DNA from: Puniceibacterium sp. IMCC21224
Lineage (GTDB): Bacteria > Pseudomonadota > Alphaproteobacteria > Rhodobacterales > Rhodobacteraceae
Length of the DNA: 64,000 nt
NCBI RefSeq assembly: GCF_001038505.1
Contig: NZ_LDPY01000001.1
Location: 1,612,001 to 1,676,000 of the forward strand
Direction of reading: 5' to 3'
A program made the translations under genes and the position numbers. Below, one piece after another: positions 26,994 to 35,762 of this stretch. Numbering within the stretch: position 1 is the stretch's first letter; the number at the start of each line of letters is the position of its first letter. The notes beneath the pieces are model-generated. The model saw only the letters and a program-made list of their open reading frames with translations, ran no database searches and was not told the DNA's origin.

Positions 26994-28304
26994 TTAGCGG
27001 TTTGCTTGCTCAAAGCGGCGCAGCAATTCGTTGCCACGGCTCGCAGCACTGTCCAGCGCGGCTTTGGCATCCTTGTCGCCAACCCAGACTGCCTCAAGTT
27101 CTTCGTCGATGATCGTACGGATCTGATCGAAGTTGCCCAGACGCAGACCCTTGGAGTTTTCGGTCGGCGCATTGGTGGTCATCTGAATGACCGCCACGTC
27201 GGTGCCGGGGTTCTCCTCATAGAAACCCTGCTCGCGGGTCAGTTCAGCAGCGGCGCTTGTGATCGGCAGATATCCGGTATCCTGATGCCATTGCGACTGA
27301 ACTTCGGGCGAGGACAGATAGTTCAGAAAGGCCGCGACGCCCTCGTATTCCGAGTCCGTCTGACCAGCCATCACCCAAAGCGATGCACCACCGATGATGG
27401 TGTTTTGCGGCGCCTCGACCAATGCGGACCAATAGGGCAGCGGTCGTACGTCAAAGTCAAAGGTGGCTTCGGATTTGATCCCGGCGTACCCGGCAGAGCT
27501 TTCGGTGAAAAGCGCGCATTCACCGGCGCGGAAGTTGGCCCCGCCTTCGTTGCGACGCCCGGCGTAGATGAATTTTCCGTCCTTCGCCCAGTCCCCCATG
27601 GCTGCGATATGCGCGACCTGCGCGTCGCCATTCAACACCAGTTCCGTGTCCAGACCGCCAAATCCGTTCTCTTTGGTTGCAAACGGGACGTTGTGATAAG
27701 CCGACAGGTTCTCAAGGTGAATCCAGCTTTGCCACGCAGTGGTCATCGGGCAGGTGCTGCCCGCTTCTTTCAATTGGTCCAGCACCGGGCCAATGTTTTC
27801 CCATGTGGACAGGTCTGTGTCGGGGTCGATGCCGGCATCTGACAATGCAGTGCGGTTGACCCAAAGCACCGGCGTCGATGAATTGAAGGGCATCGACAGC
27901 ATGTCGCCGTCACTGGTTGTGTAGTAGCCTTTGACCGATCCGATGAACGCATCGGGGTCAAAATCCGCGCCTGCGTCGGCCATCACTTCGTAGACCGGTT
28001 TGATTGCCCCTTGCGCAGCCATCATGGTTGCGGTGCCAACCTCAAAGACCATCAGGATGTCGGGCTGCTCGCCCGCGCGGAACGCAGCAATACCGGCATT
28101 CAGCGTCTCGGAATAGTTGCCCTTATGCGACGCGGTGACAATGTAGTCGGATTGTGTCGCATTAAATTCATCGACTTGTGCCGCGACCAATTCCCCGAGT
28201 CGTCCGGTAAAAGCGTGCCAAAATTCAACCTCTGTTTGTGCGGCCAAGGGTCCAGCGAGGACCGTGACCGCGGTTGAAGCGAGCAGCAATGGCTTGATGT
28301 TCAT
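26994..28304 (-). CDS. ugpB: sn-Glycerol-3-phosphate-binding protein UgpB
   Basis: A 436-residue periplasmic solute-binding protein. It has a signal peptide at residues 1-22 (cleavage after LAA before QTE) followed by VEFWHAFTGRLGE, typical of UgpB. Later blocks MPFNSSTPVLWVNR, GGASLWVM and SSPEVQSQWHQDTGYLPIT match the family closely. It is the first gene of the ugp operon and is preceded by GGGGGA 7 bases from the ATG. It captures glycerol-3-phosphate and glycerophosphodiesters in other bacteria. Confidence 0.92.
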   Translation of the reverse strand: MNIKPLLLASTAVTVLAGPLAAQTEVEFWHAFTGRLGELVAAQVDEFNATQSDYIVTASHKGNYSETLNAGIAAFRAGEQPDILMVFEVGTATMMAAQGAIKPVYEVMADAGADFDPDAFIGSVKGYYTTSDGDMLSMPFNSSTPVLWVNRTALSDAGIDPDTDLSTWENIGPVLDQLKEAGSTCPMTTAWQSWIHLENLSAYHNVPFATKENGFGGLDTELVLNGDAQVAHIAAMGDWAKDGKFIYAGRRNEGGANFRAGECALFTESSAGYAGIKSEATFDFDVRPLPYWSALVEAPQNTIIGGASLWVMAGQTDSEYEGVAAFLNYLSSPEVQSQWHQDTGYLPITSAAAELTREQGFYEENPGTDVAVIQMTTNAPTENSKGLRLGNFDQIRTIIDEELEAVWVGDKDAKAALDSAASRGNELLRRFEQANR

Positions 28305-28655
28305 GATATTTCCCCCAGTACATCAAAATTCGTCTCCGATAACGATAAAGCCACGTCTGCCGCCTAGGCAACCTACTTGCGCAGAAACTGGGCAGGTTTG
28401 AAAAAATCCGGTTCCGGACACAAAAAAAATTGACCGCTCAGAAGGGGGGCATGTATTGTCCATTTGCCCATGCGGGCGAAAGACATCAGACCTCAGAAAT
28501 CCGGCAATGTACGGGCGAATAGCAAGCGCGCGGCGCAGCAGGGGGCGCCCGGACAAAGGATGTTGGCGAGCGGTCGACCCTGACGCTTTTGTCCTGCCAC
28601 AGCGCAGGTTTGGTTTTGCACCAGCAGTATGGCGGGGGAACAATTCACTCGTTGA
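28305..28655. other. Intergenic region between ugpB and the cytochrome gene
   Basis: About 350 bases of divergent intergenic sequence. No convincing gene, repeat or PhoB-box-like array was seen. It must hold the ugp promoter on the minus strand. The part nearest the cytochrome gene contains the FNR-type box described separately. Confidence 0.5.
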
Positions 28656-28669
28656 TTGATTTATGTCAA
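28656..28669. promoter_or_regulatory. FNR/DNR-type box upstream of the c-type cytochrome gene
   Basis: TTGAT-TTAT-GTCAA fits the FNR/FnrL/DNR consensus (TTGAT-N4-RTCAA), centred about 112 bases before the ATG. A second, imperfect copy, TTGAT-ACA-ATCAA with a 3-base spacer, follows at 28671-28683. CCGTAGA-GAATT-TCTACGG (28708-28726) could form a hairpin in the leader. Induction under low oxygen or nitric oxide is inferred. Confidence 0.68.
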
Positions 28670-28773
28670 ATTGATACAATCAAAGCGGTTGCGCGAATGT
28701 TGGGAATCCGTAGAGAATTTCTACGGCCTATCCACAATTTCAATATATTCTTATCCTTGGGAGCGTCCATATT

Positions 28774-29961
28774 ATGACCAGATCCACCAAGCTCATGTTA
28801 ACCGCTACTTTCATTGCCGTGCCTGCACTCACGGCGTTCGGTCAGGGGTCTTACGGCACATGCACTGATGAGGGGTGGCTGACCAAGTCGGACGCGGCGT
28901 TCGCGGCTGATTGCGCCGCCATGGCCTTTGACGGCGGACTTGAAGAGCGTCAATCGCTGGCCTGGATGTTCTTTGCGCGGGTCAATCAGTTGATCGAGGA
29001 CGCCGATAATGGGGGCATGTCTGGTTCGGGACACGTGCCAGAATGGATGGCCTGGCCCACCGATCCCGACACCTTTGGCACCACCAAGCCGTTTGACTTT
29101 GAGGCCGCTCCGCGTTCGGATCTAAGGCCGAGCGCCGAGAAAAAGGATATCGAAGCAGGCCGCGTCGCCACCGCCGACCCAGATGGCGCCAACGAGGAAG
29201 TGACGCGCAACAAGATCAGCTATGATTATCTGGTCCAACGGGGCCTGACGACCAAGCTGGATGTGGCCGCCTACTTTGCCCAGAACGACTATGTCGACAT
29301 GCCTGTCGGCACGATTGAGCTTAAGGCGTCGTGGTTGCAGGTGACCGAGGGCAGTCCGGTACCGGATGGCGCGCTGACCTTCAAATTCGACACCGGCGAA
29401 TACTGGTGGCGCGGCCTGCACATCATGGTCAAGATGCAGTCGCTCGCGAATCCGGGTGACACCTTTTATACCGAGGACCCAAGCTGGTTCTGGACCACAT
29501 TCGAGTTCAGCGACAACCCCGGTGTCGCCCATGTGCGCGACACGCTGATCACCCAGCGGGCGGAATTGCCCGAGGCCGAAATCGCCGCAATCCTCAGCGA
29601 AGCTGACCTTGCGGGGTTCGGCTTTGACTCTTATGCCCCGAACGGCACTCAGATCCGCTTTACCGTGGACGGAACGGGCGACACGCCGGTAATTCTGGGG
29701 CACACGGATATGGAGGATTTCGCCGGCAGTCCCAATACCGCGCAGCCGCAATATTGGACCGGCTTCGAGGCAAGCTGCCACAGTTGCCATGCCACGGCGG
29801 CGTATAATCCGCAAACGCGGGCCTTCTTTCCATTTTCGGTGCCGACAGGCGCGTTACACTCAGGGTACAACATGACCGACAAAACTGGCGAGGTGCGCTA
29901 CTTGGGGCAAGGGTACAAGCCGCTGGACTTTATGTGGCCAATCGCGTTCCAGACCCGCTGA
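28774..29961 (+). CDS. Exported protein with one c-type haem motif, function unknown
   Basis: A 395-residue secreted protein with a signal peptide at residues 1-23 (LTAFG before QGS). About 310 residues of uncharacterised sequence rich in Trp and acidic residues precede a single haem-attachment motif, CHSCH (C335, C338, H339), in a short C-terminal segment. Possible distal Met ligands are in GYNMTDK and LDFMWP. The haem motif is late and the N-terminal part is not a standard cytochrome fold. I do not recognise the family beyond cytochrome c-like proteins. An FNR-like box upstream suggests regulation by oxygen or NO, and soxR is the convergent neighbour. Confidence 0.72.
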   Translation: MTRSTKLMLTATFIAVPALTAFGQGSYGTCTDEGWLTKSDAAFAADCAAMAFDGGLEERQSLAWMFFARVNQLIEDADNGGMSGSGHVPEWMAWPTDPDTFGTTKPFDFEAAPRSDLRPSAEKKDIEAGRVATADPDGANEEVTRNKISYDYLVQRGLTTKLDVAAYFAQNDYVDMPVGTIELKASWLQVTEGSPVPDGALTFKFDTGEYWWRGLHIMVKMQSLANPGDTFYTEDPSWFWTTFEFSDNPGVAHVRDTLITQRAELPEAEIAAILSEADLAGFGFDSYAPNGTQIRFTVDGTGDTPVILGHTDMEDFAGSPNTAQPQYWTGFEASCHSCHATAAYNPQTRAFFPFSVPTGALHSGYNMTDKTGEVRYLGQGYKPLDFMWPIAFQTR

Positions 29962-29983
29962 CCTAAACGGGGCACAGCTGTGA

Positions 29984-30031
29984 CCAAACGATCTGTCCCG
30001 CAGTATCCACGCTGCGGGACAGATCGTTTGG
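29984..30031. terminator. Long perfect hairpin between convergent cytochrome and soxR genes
   Basis: A perfect 20-bp inverted repeat (29984-30003 and 30012-30031, key bases CTGTCCCGCAG/CTGCGGGACAG) with an 8-base loop. It lacks a strong T-run on either side, but its position between two stop codons and its symmetry suggest a bidirectional terminator or mRNA 3'-end protector. Confidence 0.8.
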
Positions 30032-30050
30032 CAACGCCGATTGCGCGCCG

Positions 30051-30506
30051 TCAATATCCTTCATCCGCAGGTGCATCGCCCAGAACATAGCGTGGCCCGG
30101 CGCCCTTTCCGCCGGCAATATCGCCCTGATTGTATAGCTTGCATTGGCGCAAAGACAGGCAGCCACAGCCGATACACCCGTCCAGCCGGTCGCGTAACTC
30201 TGTCAGACCCTGAATCCGGGCGTCGAGATGATGTCGAAAGCCCCGGCTCAGGCGTGTCCAATCGGATCTGGTCGGTGTCCGACCCTCGGGTAAATGCGAC
30301 ATCGCCTCTCGAATCTCGGCGATGGAAAAGCCGAGCCGCTGAGAAATCATCACAAATGACAGCCTGCGAATGTCGCTGCGGGCAAAGGTCCGCCGACCAC
30401 CGGCTGTCCTGTCCGGGTGCACAAGGCCCATGTCTTCGTAGTAGCGGATCGCGGAAACGGCGAGGCCCGTCCGCTGGGCGACTTCACCGATGCTGAGGTT
30501 TGCCAT
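30051..30506 (-). CDS. soxR: Redox-sensitive transcriptional activator SoxR
   Basis: A 151-residue MerR-family regulator. The winged helix-turn-helix (LSIGEVAQRTGLAVSAIRYY) is followed by a dimerisation helix and the [2Fe-2S] cluster motif C111-x2-C114-x-C116-x5-C122 (CIGCGCLSLRQC), the SoxR signature. It senses redox-cycling compounds or superoxide. No soxS is expected in this group; targets are usually efflux or reductase genes. The start codon is only 2 bases from a soxbox-like dyad, pointing to autoregulation. Confidence 0.95.
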   Translation of the reverse strand: MANLSIGEVAQRTGLAVSAIRYYEDMGLVHPDRTAGGRRTFARSDIRRLSFVMISQRLGFSIAEIREAMSHLPEGRTPTRSDWTRLSRGFRHHLDARIQGLTELRDRLDGCIGCGCLSLRQCKLYNQGDIAGGKGAGPRYVLGDAPADEGY

Positions 30507-30508
30507 AA

Positions 30509-30526
30509 CCTAAAGTATACTTGAGT
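30509..30526. promoter_or_regulatory. Soxbox overlapping the soxR promoter
   Basis: CCTAAAGTATACTTGAGT closely matches the soxbox consensus CCTCAAGTTAACTTGAGG. On the minus strand, TTGGAC and TATACT with an 18-base spacer could be the -35 and -10. The central TATACT of the dyad would then be the -10, and transcription would begin at or next to the soxR ATG, giving a leaderless message. Confidence 0.7.
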
Positions 30527-30622
30527 TTCCGATGTCTGTCCAAGACCGAATTGTCGTCAGAATGAGCTTAAAACAAGGCGTTTGTGGAACGCATCATCTG
30601 GCGATGACTGGTTTGTTGCGTG

Positions 30623-30644
30623 TGCAATGAAAGCGCTCATTGCA
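30623..30644. promoter_or_regulatory. Palindrome upstream of the DASS-type transporter gene
   Basis: TGCAATGA-AAGCGC-TCATTGCA, perfect 8-bp arms around a 6-base palindromic centre, lies in the 310-base gap between soxR and the transporter gene. It looks like an operator; the regulator is unknown. Nothing else was recognised in this gap apart from the soxbox. Confidence 0.5.
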
Positions 30645-30816
30645 AGGAATGCAACCGTTTGAAACGACATGGATGCTGAGCGTTCTGCTGGGTCACGCGG
30701 CGCTGCGGTATCGCCGGGGTAACACGGCAGCATCATTGGGGATTGTCGCTGTTTGAACGGAACCCCGCCTATAATTGGCATGTACTGCTGACATCGACAG
30801 CCGTAATGCTAGATCC

Positions 30817-32598
30817 ATGACCATGCCAAGTGACCAGACCCAAATATTCATCCTCCTCGCCGCAGTTGTTGTTCTGCTGATCTGGGGGCGATTGCGCTAC
30901 GATCTTGTGGCGTTTGGCGCGCTGATCCTGGCCGCCTCGCTTGGGCTTGTCCCAACCGAGGAAGTGTTTTCAGGGTTCGGGCATTCTGCGGTTGCGATCA
31001 TCGCCCTTGTCCTGATTGTCAGCCGTGGTCTGTCATCATCGGGCGCGGTTGAACTGGTTGCTTCCAAACTGATCGATCCTGATCGGCCCCTGCCGCTACA
31101 CATCGCCATCATCGCAGCCGTGGGCGCCGGACTATCCGCGATCATCAACAATGTGGCGGCTCTGGCCCTTCTGATGCCGCTGGACATGGAAGCGGCGAAA
31201 AAGGCAAAACGGGCGCCGGGGCGAAGCCTGATGCCGCTGTCGTTTGCCACGATCCTTGGCGGTATGATCACCCTGATCGGCACACCTCCGAACATCGTGA
31301 TTTCCGAGTACCGGAGCGACGCCCTGGGCCAGCCGTTTGCGATGCTGGACTTTGCCCCGGTCGGCCTTGCTGTGGCGATTGTCGGTATATCGTTTGTGTC
31401 CATTCTGGGCTGGCGCCTACTGCCCGCTCGCACCTCAGCCGCAGAGGACGGGGGCGAAATCCGTCAAGGCCGCTACGTGGCCGAGCTTCGGGTGGGCGAT
31501 CAAACATTCGAGGACGATATTCTGGTTCAGGATCTTTATCCCAAGGCCAACGAGTCCGACGTTCACATTCTCGGCCTCATCCGAAACGGCAAGAGACGAC
31601 CGGGGTTTGCAACGCGTGAGACGCTGCAATCGGGCGATTTCCTTGTTGTCGAAGGCGAGCCAAAATCCATCGAGACGTTTATGGGGCAGTCCGGGCTCGA
31701 ATTTGTCGGCTCGGAAAAGCACGACGGCGGCGTTACCGCGCGCGGGCTGACGCTGACGGAAACGATTGTTCCTGATGGCGCCCGCATCCAGAACCGGACC
31801 GAGCGCAGCCTGCAATTGCTCAGCCGTCATTCGGTAACCCTGCTTGGGGTGTCGCGCGAAGGGCAGCGGTTTCGGGATCGGGTCCGGCTCCTGACGATAC
31901 GGGCTGGCGACGTGCTCTTGCTGCTGGGAACGCCGGAACGGGTGGCCGCCGCCACCGACTGGCTGGGTGTTCTGCCGATTGAGGGGCGCCGTACCGAGGT
32001 GATCCAGCGGACCAAGGCTGGCCTGTCCATCGGGATTTTCGTCGCCGCTGTGGGGCTTGCGGTTGCTGGCCTGTTGTCACTGACCGTCGCACTCGGCGCC
32101 GCAGTGATCGGGTATGTGGTGCTGGGACTGGTGAGTGGCCGCGAAGTTTACAATTCGATCGAATGGAAGGTGATCGTGCTTCTGGCGAGCCTTATACCGC
32201 TGGCCGAAGCGTTCGAGCGCACCGGCGGGGCCGAGACTCTGGCCAATCAGATCGCTGGTCTGACCGATGGGTATCCGGCCTGGGTCACGCTGACCGTGCT
32301 GATGGTTGTGACCATGACGATGTCGGATTTCCTGAACAATGTTGCAACGACCCTGATCGCCGCGCCGATTGCACTGTCGATTGCGTCGGCAACCGGCGCG
32401 AACCCGGATACCTACCTTATGGCGGTTGCTGTGGCCGCATCCTGTGCATTTCTTACGCCGATCGGACACAAGAACAACACGATCATCCTTGGTCCGGGCG
32501 GCTATCGTTTCTCGGATTATTGGCGGATCGGATTGCCGCTGGAGCTGTTGGTGATTGCAGTTGCGGTGCCGATGCTGCTTGTGGTTTGGCCGCTGTAG
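30817..32598 (+). CDS. SLC13/DASS-family permease with TrkA-C domains
   Basis: A 593-residue membrane transporter. N-terminal and C-terminal halves each carry a family motif: NNVAALALLMP with GTPPNIVISEY, and FLNNVATTLIAAP followed by LTPIGHKNN. Between them, residues about 205-390, lies a cytoplasmic region with two TrkA-C-like (RCK_C) repeats (DDILVQDLYPKANESDVHIL, GARIQNRTERSLQLL). Members move sulfate, dicarboxylates or other anions using sodium or protons. I chose the ATG at 30817, although 30823 is also possible. The substrate cannot be told from sequence. Confidence 0.85.
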   Translation: MTMPSDQTQIFILLAAVVVLLIWGRLRYDLVAFGALILAASLGLVPTEEVFSGFGHSAVAIIALVLIVSRGLSSSGAVELVASKLIDPDRPLPLHIAIIAAVGAGLSAIINNVAALALLMPLDMEAAKKAKRAPGRSLMPLSFATILGGMITLIGTPPNIVISEYRSDALGQPFAMLDFAPVGLAVAIVGISFVSILGWRLLPARTSAAEDGGEIRQGRYVAELRVGDQTFEDDILVQDLYPKANESDVHILGLIRNGKRRPGFATRETLQSGDFLVVEGEPKSIETFMGQSGLEFVGSEKHDGGVTARGLTLTETIVPDGARIQNRTERSLQLLSRHSVTLLGVSREGQRFRDRVRLLTIRAGDVLLLLGTPERVAAATDWLGVLPIEGRRTEVIQRTKAGLSIGIFVAAVGLAVAGLLSLTVALGAAVIGYVVLGLVSGREVYNSIEWKVIVLLASLIPLAEAFERTGGAETLANQIAGLTDGYPAWVTLTVLMVVTMTMSDFLNNVATTLIAAPIALSIASATGANPDTYLMAVAVAASCAFLTPIGHKNNTIILGPGGYRFSDYWRIGLPLELLVIAVAVPMLLVVWPL

Positions 32599-32706
32599 CG
32601 GTCAAACCAATATGGCGGGCGAGGCCAGATTGCGTCGCGCGTGGGCCGCGGGGCAGATCACCCTGGACACTCGAGGATATCAGCTTGTGCCGCCCATGGC
32701 CTTGTT

Positions 32707-33990
32707 TCAGGCGCAGTGGGGTTGCGACATTTCCCCGCCAACCCGATGCGCAATCTTGTCGGCGACATACGCCGCATCGTCTGCCACGCCTAGGAACCGT
32801 CCCGACCCCCATGTGTGCAGCCAACCCAGACCTAGAAAATAGACACCAGCCTCGTCACAGACACCACGCGTGTGAATGGGTCTGCCGCGCTCGTCCAGGC
32901 AGCTCACACGCAGCCAGCTGTAATCCGGGCGAAATCCGATGCACCACAGGATTGAGGTGATCCCCTCGGCGGCGGCGTCGATCTCGGTCGTCTCGGTTTC
33001 CGGGCGCCAGACCTTTTCAAACGGGGCTTCGACAGGGGCCTCAATCCCCTGGCGGGCAATGTGGTCGTCGATCATCGTGCGGATGCCGACATAGCTCTGA
33101 TCTGCGGCATCTAGATTGGCCTCAAGATCGGGCAGAAACCGGATGGTGTTGCCCTGCATTCCCGCGACCGAACCGTAAAGGCGCAGACCATCTTTGGCAA
33201 AGCGGCGCAGGTCGATTTCGTGACCACCGTCGCGTCCGGACATATAGTGGTTGGTCTTGGCCTCGGTCGAGCGCGGATCGGGTTGCTGATCGATGGTCAT
33301 GTCATAGTATTTCAACTGATGCAGCCAATCGGTCGCGTCCTTGCCGCGATACCAGCGCGGACTGCGCGGCGCCGGACCCACGGCAAGACGCACATCGCGC
33401 CCGGCGATGCGAAGATCTTCCATCAGTTGAACACCGGATTGCCCGGTACCAACGACCAGACAGGTTCCATCGGGGATATCCGACGGACGTCGGTAAGATT
33501 TCGAATGGATCTGGCGGATCGCAGGAGACAGCGCGGCGGCAAAGGGTGGAGTAATCGGGCGGTCATAGCCACCCGAGGCCACGATGACATGATCGGCAGA
33601 CCAGAGGCCGTGATCGGTGTCGACCTGAAACCGCCCCTCAGGTCCGCGCTCCACCCGTGTAACGGTGACGCCTTCGCGCAGCGGGGCATCAAAACTGTCG
33701 GCAAAACCTTCGACATAGTCAATGATCTGATTCTTGAGCATAAAGCCTTCGGGATCGTCGCCGCGGTAGGGCCAGTCCGGCAGCTTGCATTGCCAGTTGG
33801 GCGTCACAAGGCAGAACGTGTCCCAGCGATCCGTCTTCCAGGAATGGAATCGCTTGTGACGTTCCAGCACGACATGGTCGATCCCGGCACGGCACAGGTG
33901 ATACGACGCTGACATGCCCGCCTGACCAGCGCCGACGATTGCGACGGTGACAGAGGTCCGGGCGTCCGGCGTTAGCTGATGGACAGACAT
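32707..33990 (-). CDS. nitH: Nit1C flavin-dependent monooxygenase-like protein (MSMEG_0569 family)
   Basis: A 427-residue flavoprotein with an FAD motif VAIVGAGQAGMSASYHL near the N-terminus and a second dinucleotide motif, VVGTGQSGVQL, in the middle. It resembles flavin monooxygenases of the MSMEG_0569 family. The start at 33990 overlaps the nitG stop by 19 bases. It is the last gene of a seven-gene Nit1C operon. In other bacteria the cluster is linked to growth on cyanide or nitriles as nitrogen source; the reaction of this subunit is unknown. Confidence 0.9.
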   Translation of the reverse strand: MSVHQLTPDARTSVTVAIVGAGQAGMSASYHLCRAGIDHVVLERHKRFHSWKTDRWDTFCLVTPNWQCKLPDWPYRGDDPEGFMLKNQIIDYVEGFADSFDAPLREGVTVTRVERGPEGRFQVDTDHGLWSADHVIVASGGYDRPITPPFAAALSPAIRQIHSKSYRRPSDIPDGTCLVVGTGQSGVQLMEDLRIAGRDVRLAVGPAPRSPRWYRGKDATDWLHQLKYYDMTIDQQPDPRSTEAKTNHYMSGRDGGHEIDLRRFAKDGLRLYGSVAGMQGNTIRFLPDLEANLDAADQSYVGIRTMIDDHIARQGIEAPVEAPFEKVWRPETETTEIDAAAEGITSILWCIGFRPDYSWLRVSCLDERGRPIHTRGVCDEAGVYFLGLGWLHTWGSGRFLGVADDAAYVADKIAHRVGGEMSQPHCA

Positions 33991-34250
33991 AATACACTCT
34001 CCTCGGGGGTATAGCGTTTGGCTGAGGCGGCGATCCGCGCGGCCTGGGCATCGGCGCGGCTGCACCGATAGCCGAATTTCGCCTCAACCCGCCGCGCCGC
34101 GTGGTCAAGCGCGGTTGTGCTGCGCGCGTGAAAGTCGTCGACCCGGTAAGTCTGCCCGGCCAGGAGATGCTGGTGAATCGCGGTTGAGGGCGAATAGCAG
34201 TCCTCTTCCTGACCATCGGGCCAGCGGATGCGAAAGATCGCTTCAGGCAA
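33972..34250 (-). CDS. nitG: Small Nit1C protein (MSMEG_0570 family)
   Basis: A 92-residue protein starting at a TTG (34248-34250) giving LPEAIFRIRWPDGQEEDCYS, the typical beginning of the MSMEG_0570 nitrogen-starvation-response family. AAAGGAGA lies 7 bases ahead of the TTG, which decides the start against longer in-frame versions reaching 34331. Central blocks DDFHARSTTALDHAARRVEA and KFGYRCSRADAQ agree with the family. It overlaps nitF by 8 bases and nitH by 19, so expression is tightly coupled. Function unknown. Confidence 0.88.
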   Translation of the reverse strand: MPEAIFRIRWPDGQEEDCYSPSTAIHQHLLAGQTYRVDDFHARSTTALDHAARRVEAKFGYRCSRADAQAARIAASAKRYTPEESVLCLSIS

Positions 34251-35220
34251 CGGCTGTCTCCTTTTTTTCCGGGCCAAGTCCAAGGTAGGGGTGGGCGGCG
34301 TGATCCCAGACCACGTGGTGTGTCGCCCCATCGCTCAGCGACAGGGTGCTGCCGGCAGTCACGCTGCCGATCACCGCCGCGCCGATATCGCGCGCTTGGA
34401 AACGGTGCAGCACGGTGTCGGCGTTTTCGGGGCGGGCAGTCAGCAGAAAGCCAAAACTGGGGAATGCGGTCATCCACCGGGTCAGATCGCCATCGGGCGG
34501 AGTGATGTCACCCGGCGTGATGCGGATACCGACGCCTGAGCATTCCGCCAACATCAGTGCTGTGCCTGCGATGCCACCCTGGCTGATGTCCTTGCCGGCG
34601 GTGGCTAATCCATCCTCGGCCAGAGTCGGCAGCAGATCCATGTCGCCACGCAGCCGCGCAGCGGGGGTGTTAAGGAACGCGGGGAAATTGTCGCTGTCGC
34701 CGGCATACGCGCCGCGCTGGTCGGTTGCGGCGATCAGCACGTCGCCGGGGCGTGCGTCAAAGCTGGTGATGAGTGCCCGCGCACGCCCCCAGATCGCTGC
34801 CGCCAGTTGCGGCTGGTCCGTGCGCAAATTGGTGTGCCCGCCGACGATGGGCACGCCGTAGGTTTCAGAGGCGTCGCGCATTCCGCGCAGGATCTCTTGG
34901 GCGGTTGCGGCGTCGGGGGCCCAAAGCGCATTGGTCGCCGCCGTCGGACGCCCGCCCATGGCGAGGATATCCGACACATTGACCATCACCGCGCACCAAC
35001 CCGCAAACCACGGCGCAGCGGCCACGAAATCATTCATGAACCCCTCGGTCGCCATCAACTGCCAGCCGTCGGCGTCGGGTATAGCGGCGGCGTCGTCACC
35101 GGGGCGGCCAGGGCTGTTCTGTGACAGACCCAGCGCGGCACAGGCGACGTCGATGTCGCGTTTGCCCGTGATATGCGGGTGTGTGGCCAGCGCCGCAGCA
35201 AGGGCGGTCAGGTCCGTCAT
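34243..35220 (-). CDS. nitF: Nit1C AIR-synthase-related protein (Sll0787/MSMEG_0567 type)
   Basis: A 325-residue PurM/AIR-synthase-like protein. GDDAAAIPDADGWQLMATEG near the N-terminus matches the ATP-binding loop of the PurM/SelD/ThiL/HypE group, followed by MVNVSDILAMGGRPTA, VGGHTNL and SQGGIAGTALMLAECSGVGI. The start at 35220 overlaps the nitE stop (ATGA). A longer open frame extends upstream inside nitE and is rejected. In some bacteria this domain is fused to the GNAT domain; here they are separate genes. It presumably activates or phosphorylates an intermediate. Confidence 0.9.
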   Translation of the reverse strand: MTDLTALAAALATHPHITGKRDIDVACAALGLSQNSPGRPGDDAAAIPDADGWQLMATEGFMNDFVAAAPWFAGWCAVMVNVSDILAMGGRPTAATNALWAPDAATAQEILRGMRDASETYGVPIVGGHTNLRTDQPQLAAAIWGRARALITSFDARPGDVLIAATDQRGAYAGDSDNFPAFLNTPAARLRGDMDLLPTLAEDGLATAGKDISQGGIAGTALMLAECSGVGIRITPGDITPPDGDLTRWMTAFPSFGFLLTARPENADTVLHRFQARDIGAAVIGSVTAGSTLSLSDGATHHVVWDHAAHPYLGLGPEKKETAVA

Positions 35221-35762
35221 GCGGCCCGCCTGCGTGTCAGCGACATCCAGCCCCGTGCCGGATCGGCGATTGGTGGATAATACGCCAGATCGGCCTGCAT
35301 TTTCATGTGCGGGTGACCGTGCAGGTCCTGCTGGCCCAGAGGCACCCAGTTCAGTTTCTCGAACAGGGGTACGTTTTGCATCTGGACGTGGGCGAGGAAT
35401 TGTTCGCACCCGCGCCCATGGGCCGTGCCAACCGCAAGGCGGATCAATTCCGCCCCCAACCGCCCGACGCGGCGGTAATCCGGGGCAACCGCAAGACGCG
35501 ACCCCCACCATATCCCCGGGGGGACTTCGTGGATGCGGACGGTGCCCACAACCTCGTCGGCCTCTGACGCCATGGTCGAGATCGCGACAAGCGGCAGTGC
35601 GGTCTTGTCGATTTGATCGCGGTCGTGCCCTTCAAAGATGCCCTGTTCAGTCACAAAGGTGCGATGGCGCAGAGAGGCCGCGCCGCCGATCTCCCAGCTT
35701 TCGGTGGCGAGGCGGATCAGGAATTCCGGGGTTACAAAGGCGGCGGGGCGTTCGATGATCAT
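35217..35762 (-). CDS. nitE: Nit1C GNAT-family N-acetyltransferase
   Basis: A 181-residue acetyltransferase-like protein of the MSMEG_0567/Sll0786 type. The GNAT acetyl-CoA motif region reads SRLAVAPDYRRVGRLGAELI (about residues 88-107), and HVQMQNVPLFEKLNWVPLG is the typical C-terminal part. It overlaps nitD by 4 bases and nitF by 4 bases. Acceptor unknown. Confidence 0.88.
   Translation of the reverse strand: MIIERPAAFVTPEFLIRLATESWEIGGAASLRHRTFVTEQGIFEGHDRDQIDKTALPLVAISTMASEADEVVGTVRIHEVPPGIWWGSRLAVAPDYRRVGRLGAELIRLAVGTAHGRGCEQFLAHVQMQNVPLFEKLNWVPLGQQDLHGHPHMKMQADLAYYPPIADPARGWMSLTRRRAA

Noticed and set aside
35221..35511. Longer start for nitF
   Set aside because: It would lie inside nitE; the ATGA overlap at 35217-35220 and the family N-terminus support 35220.
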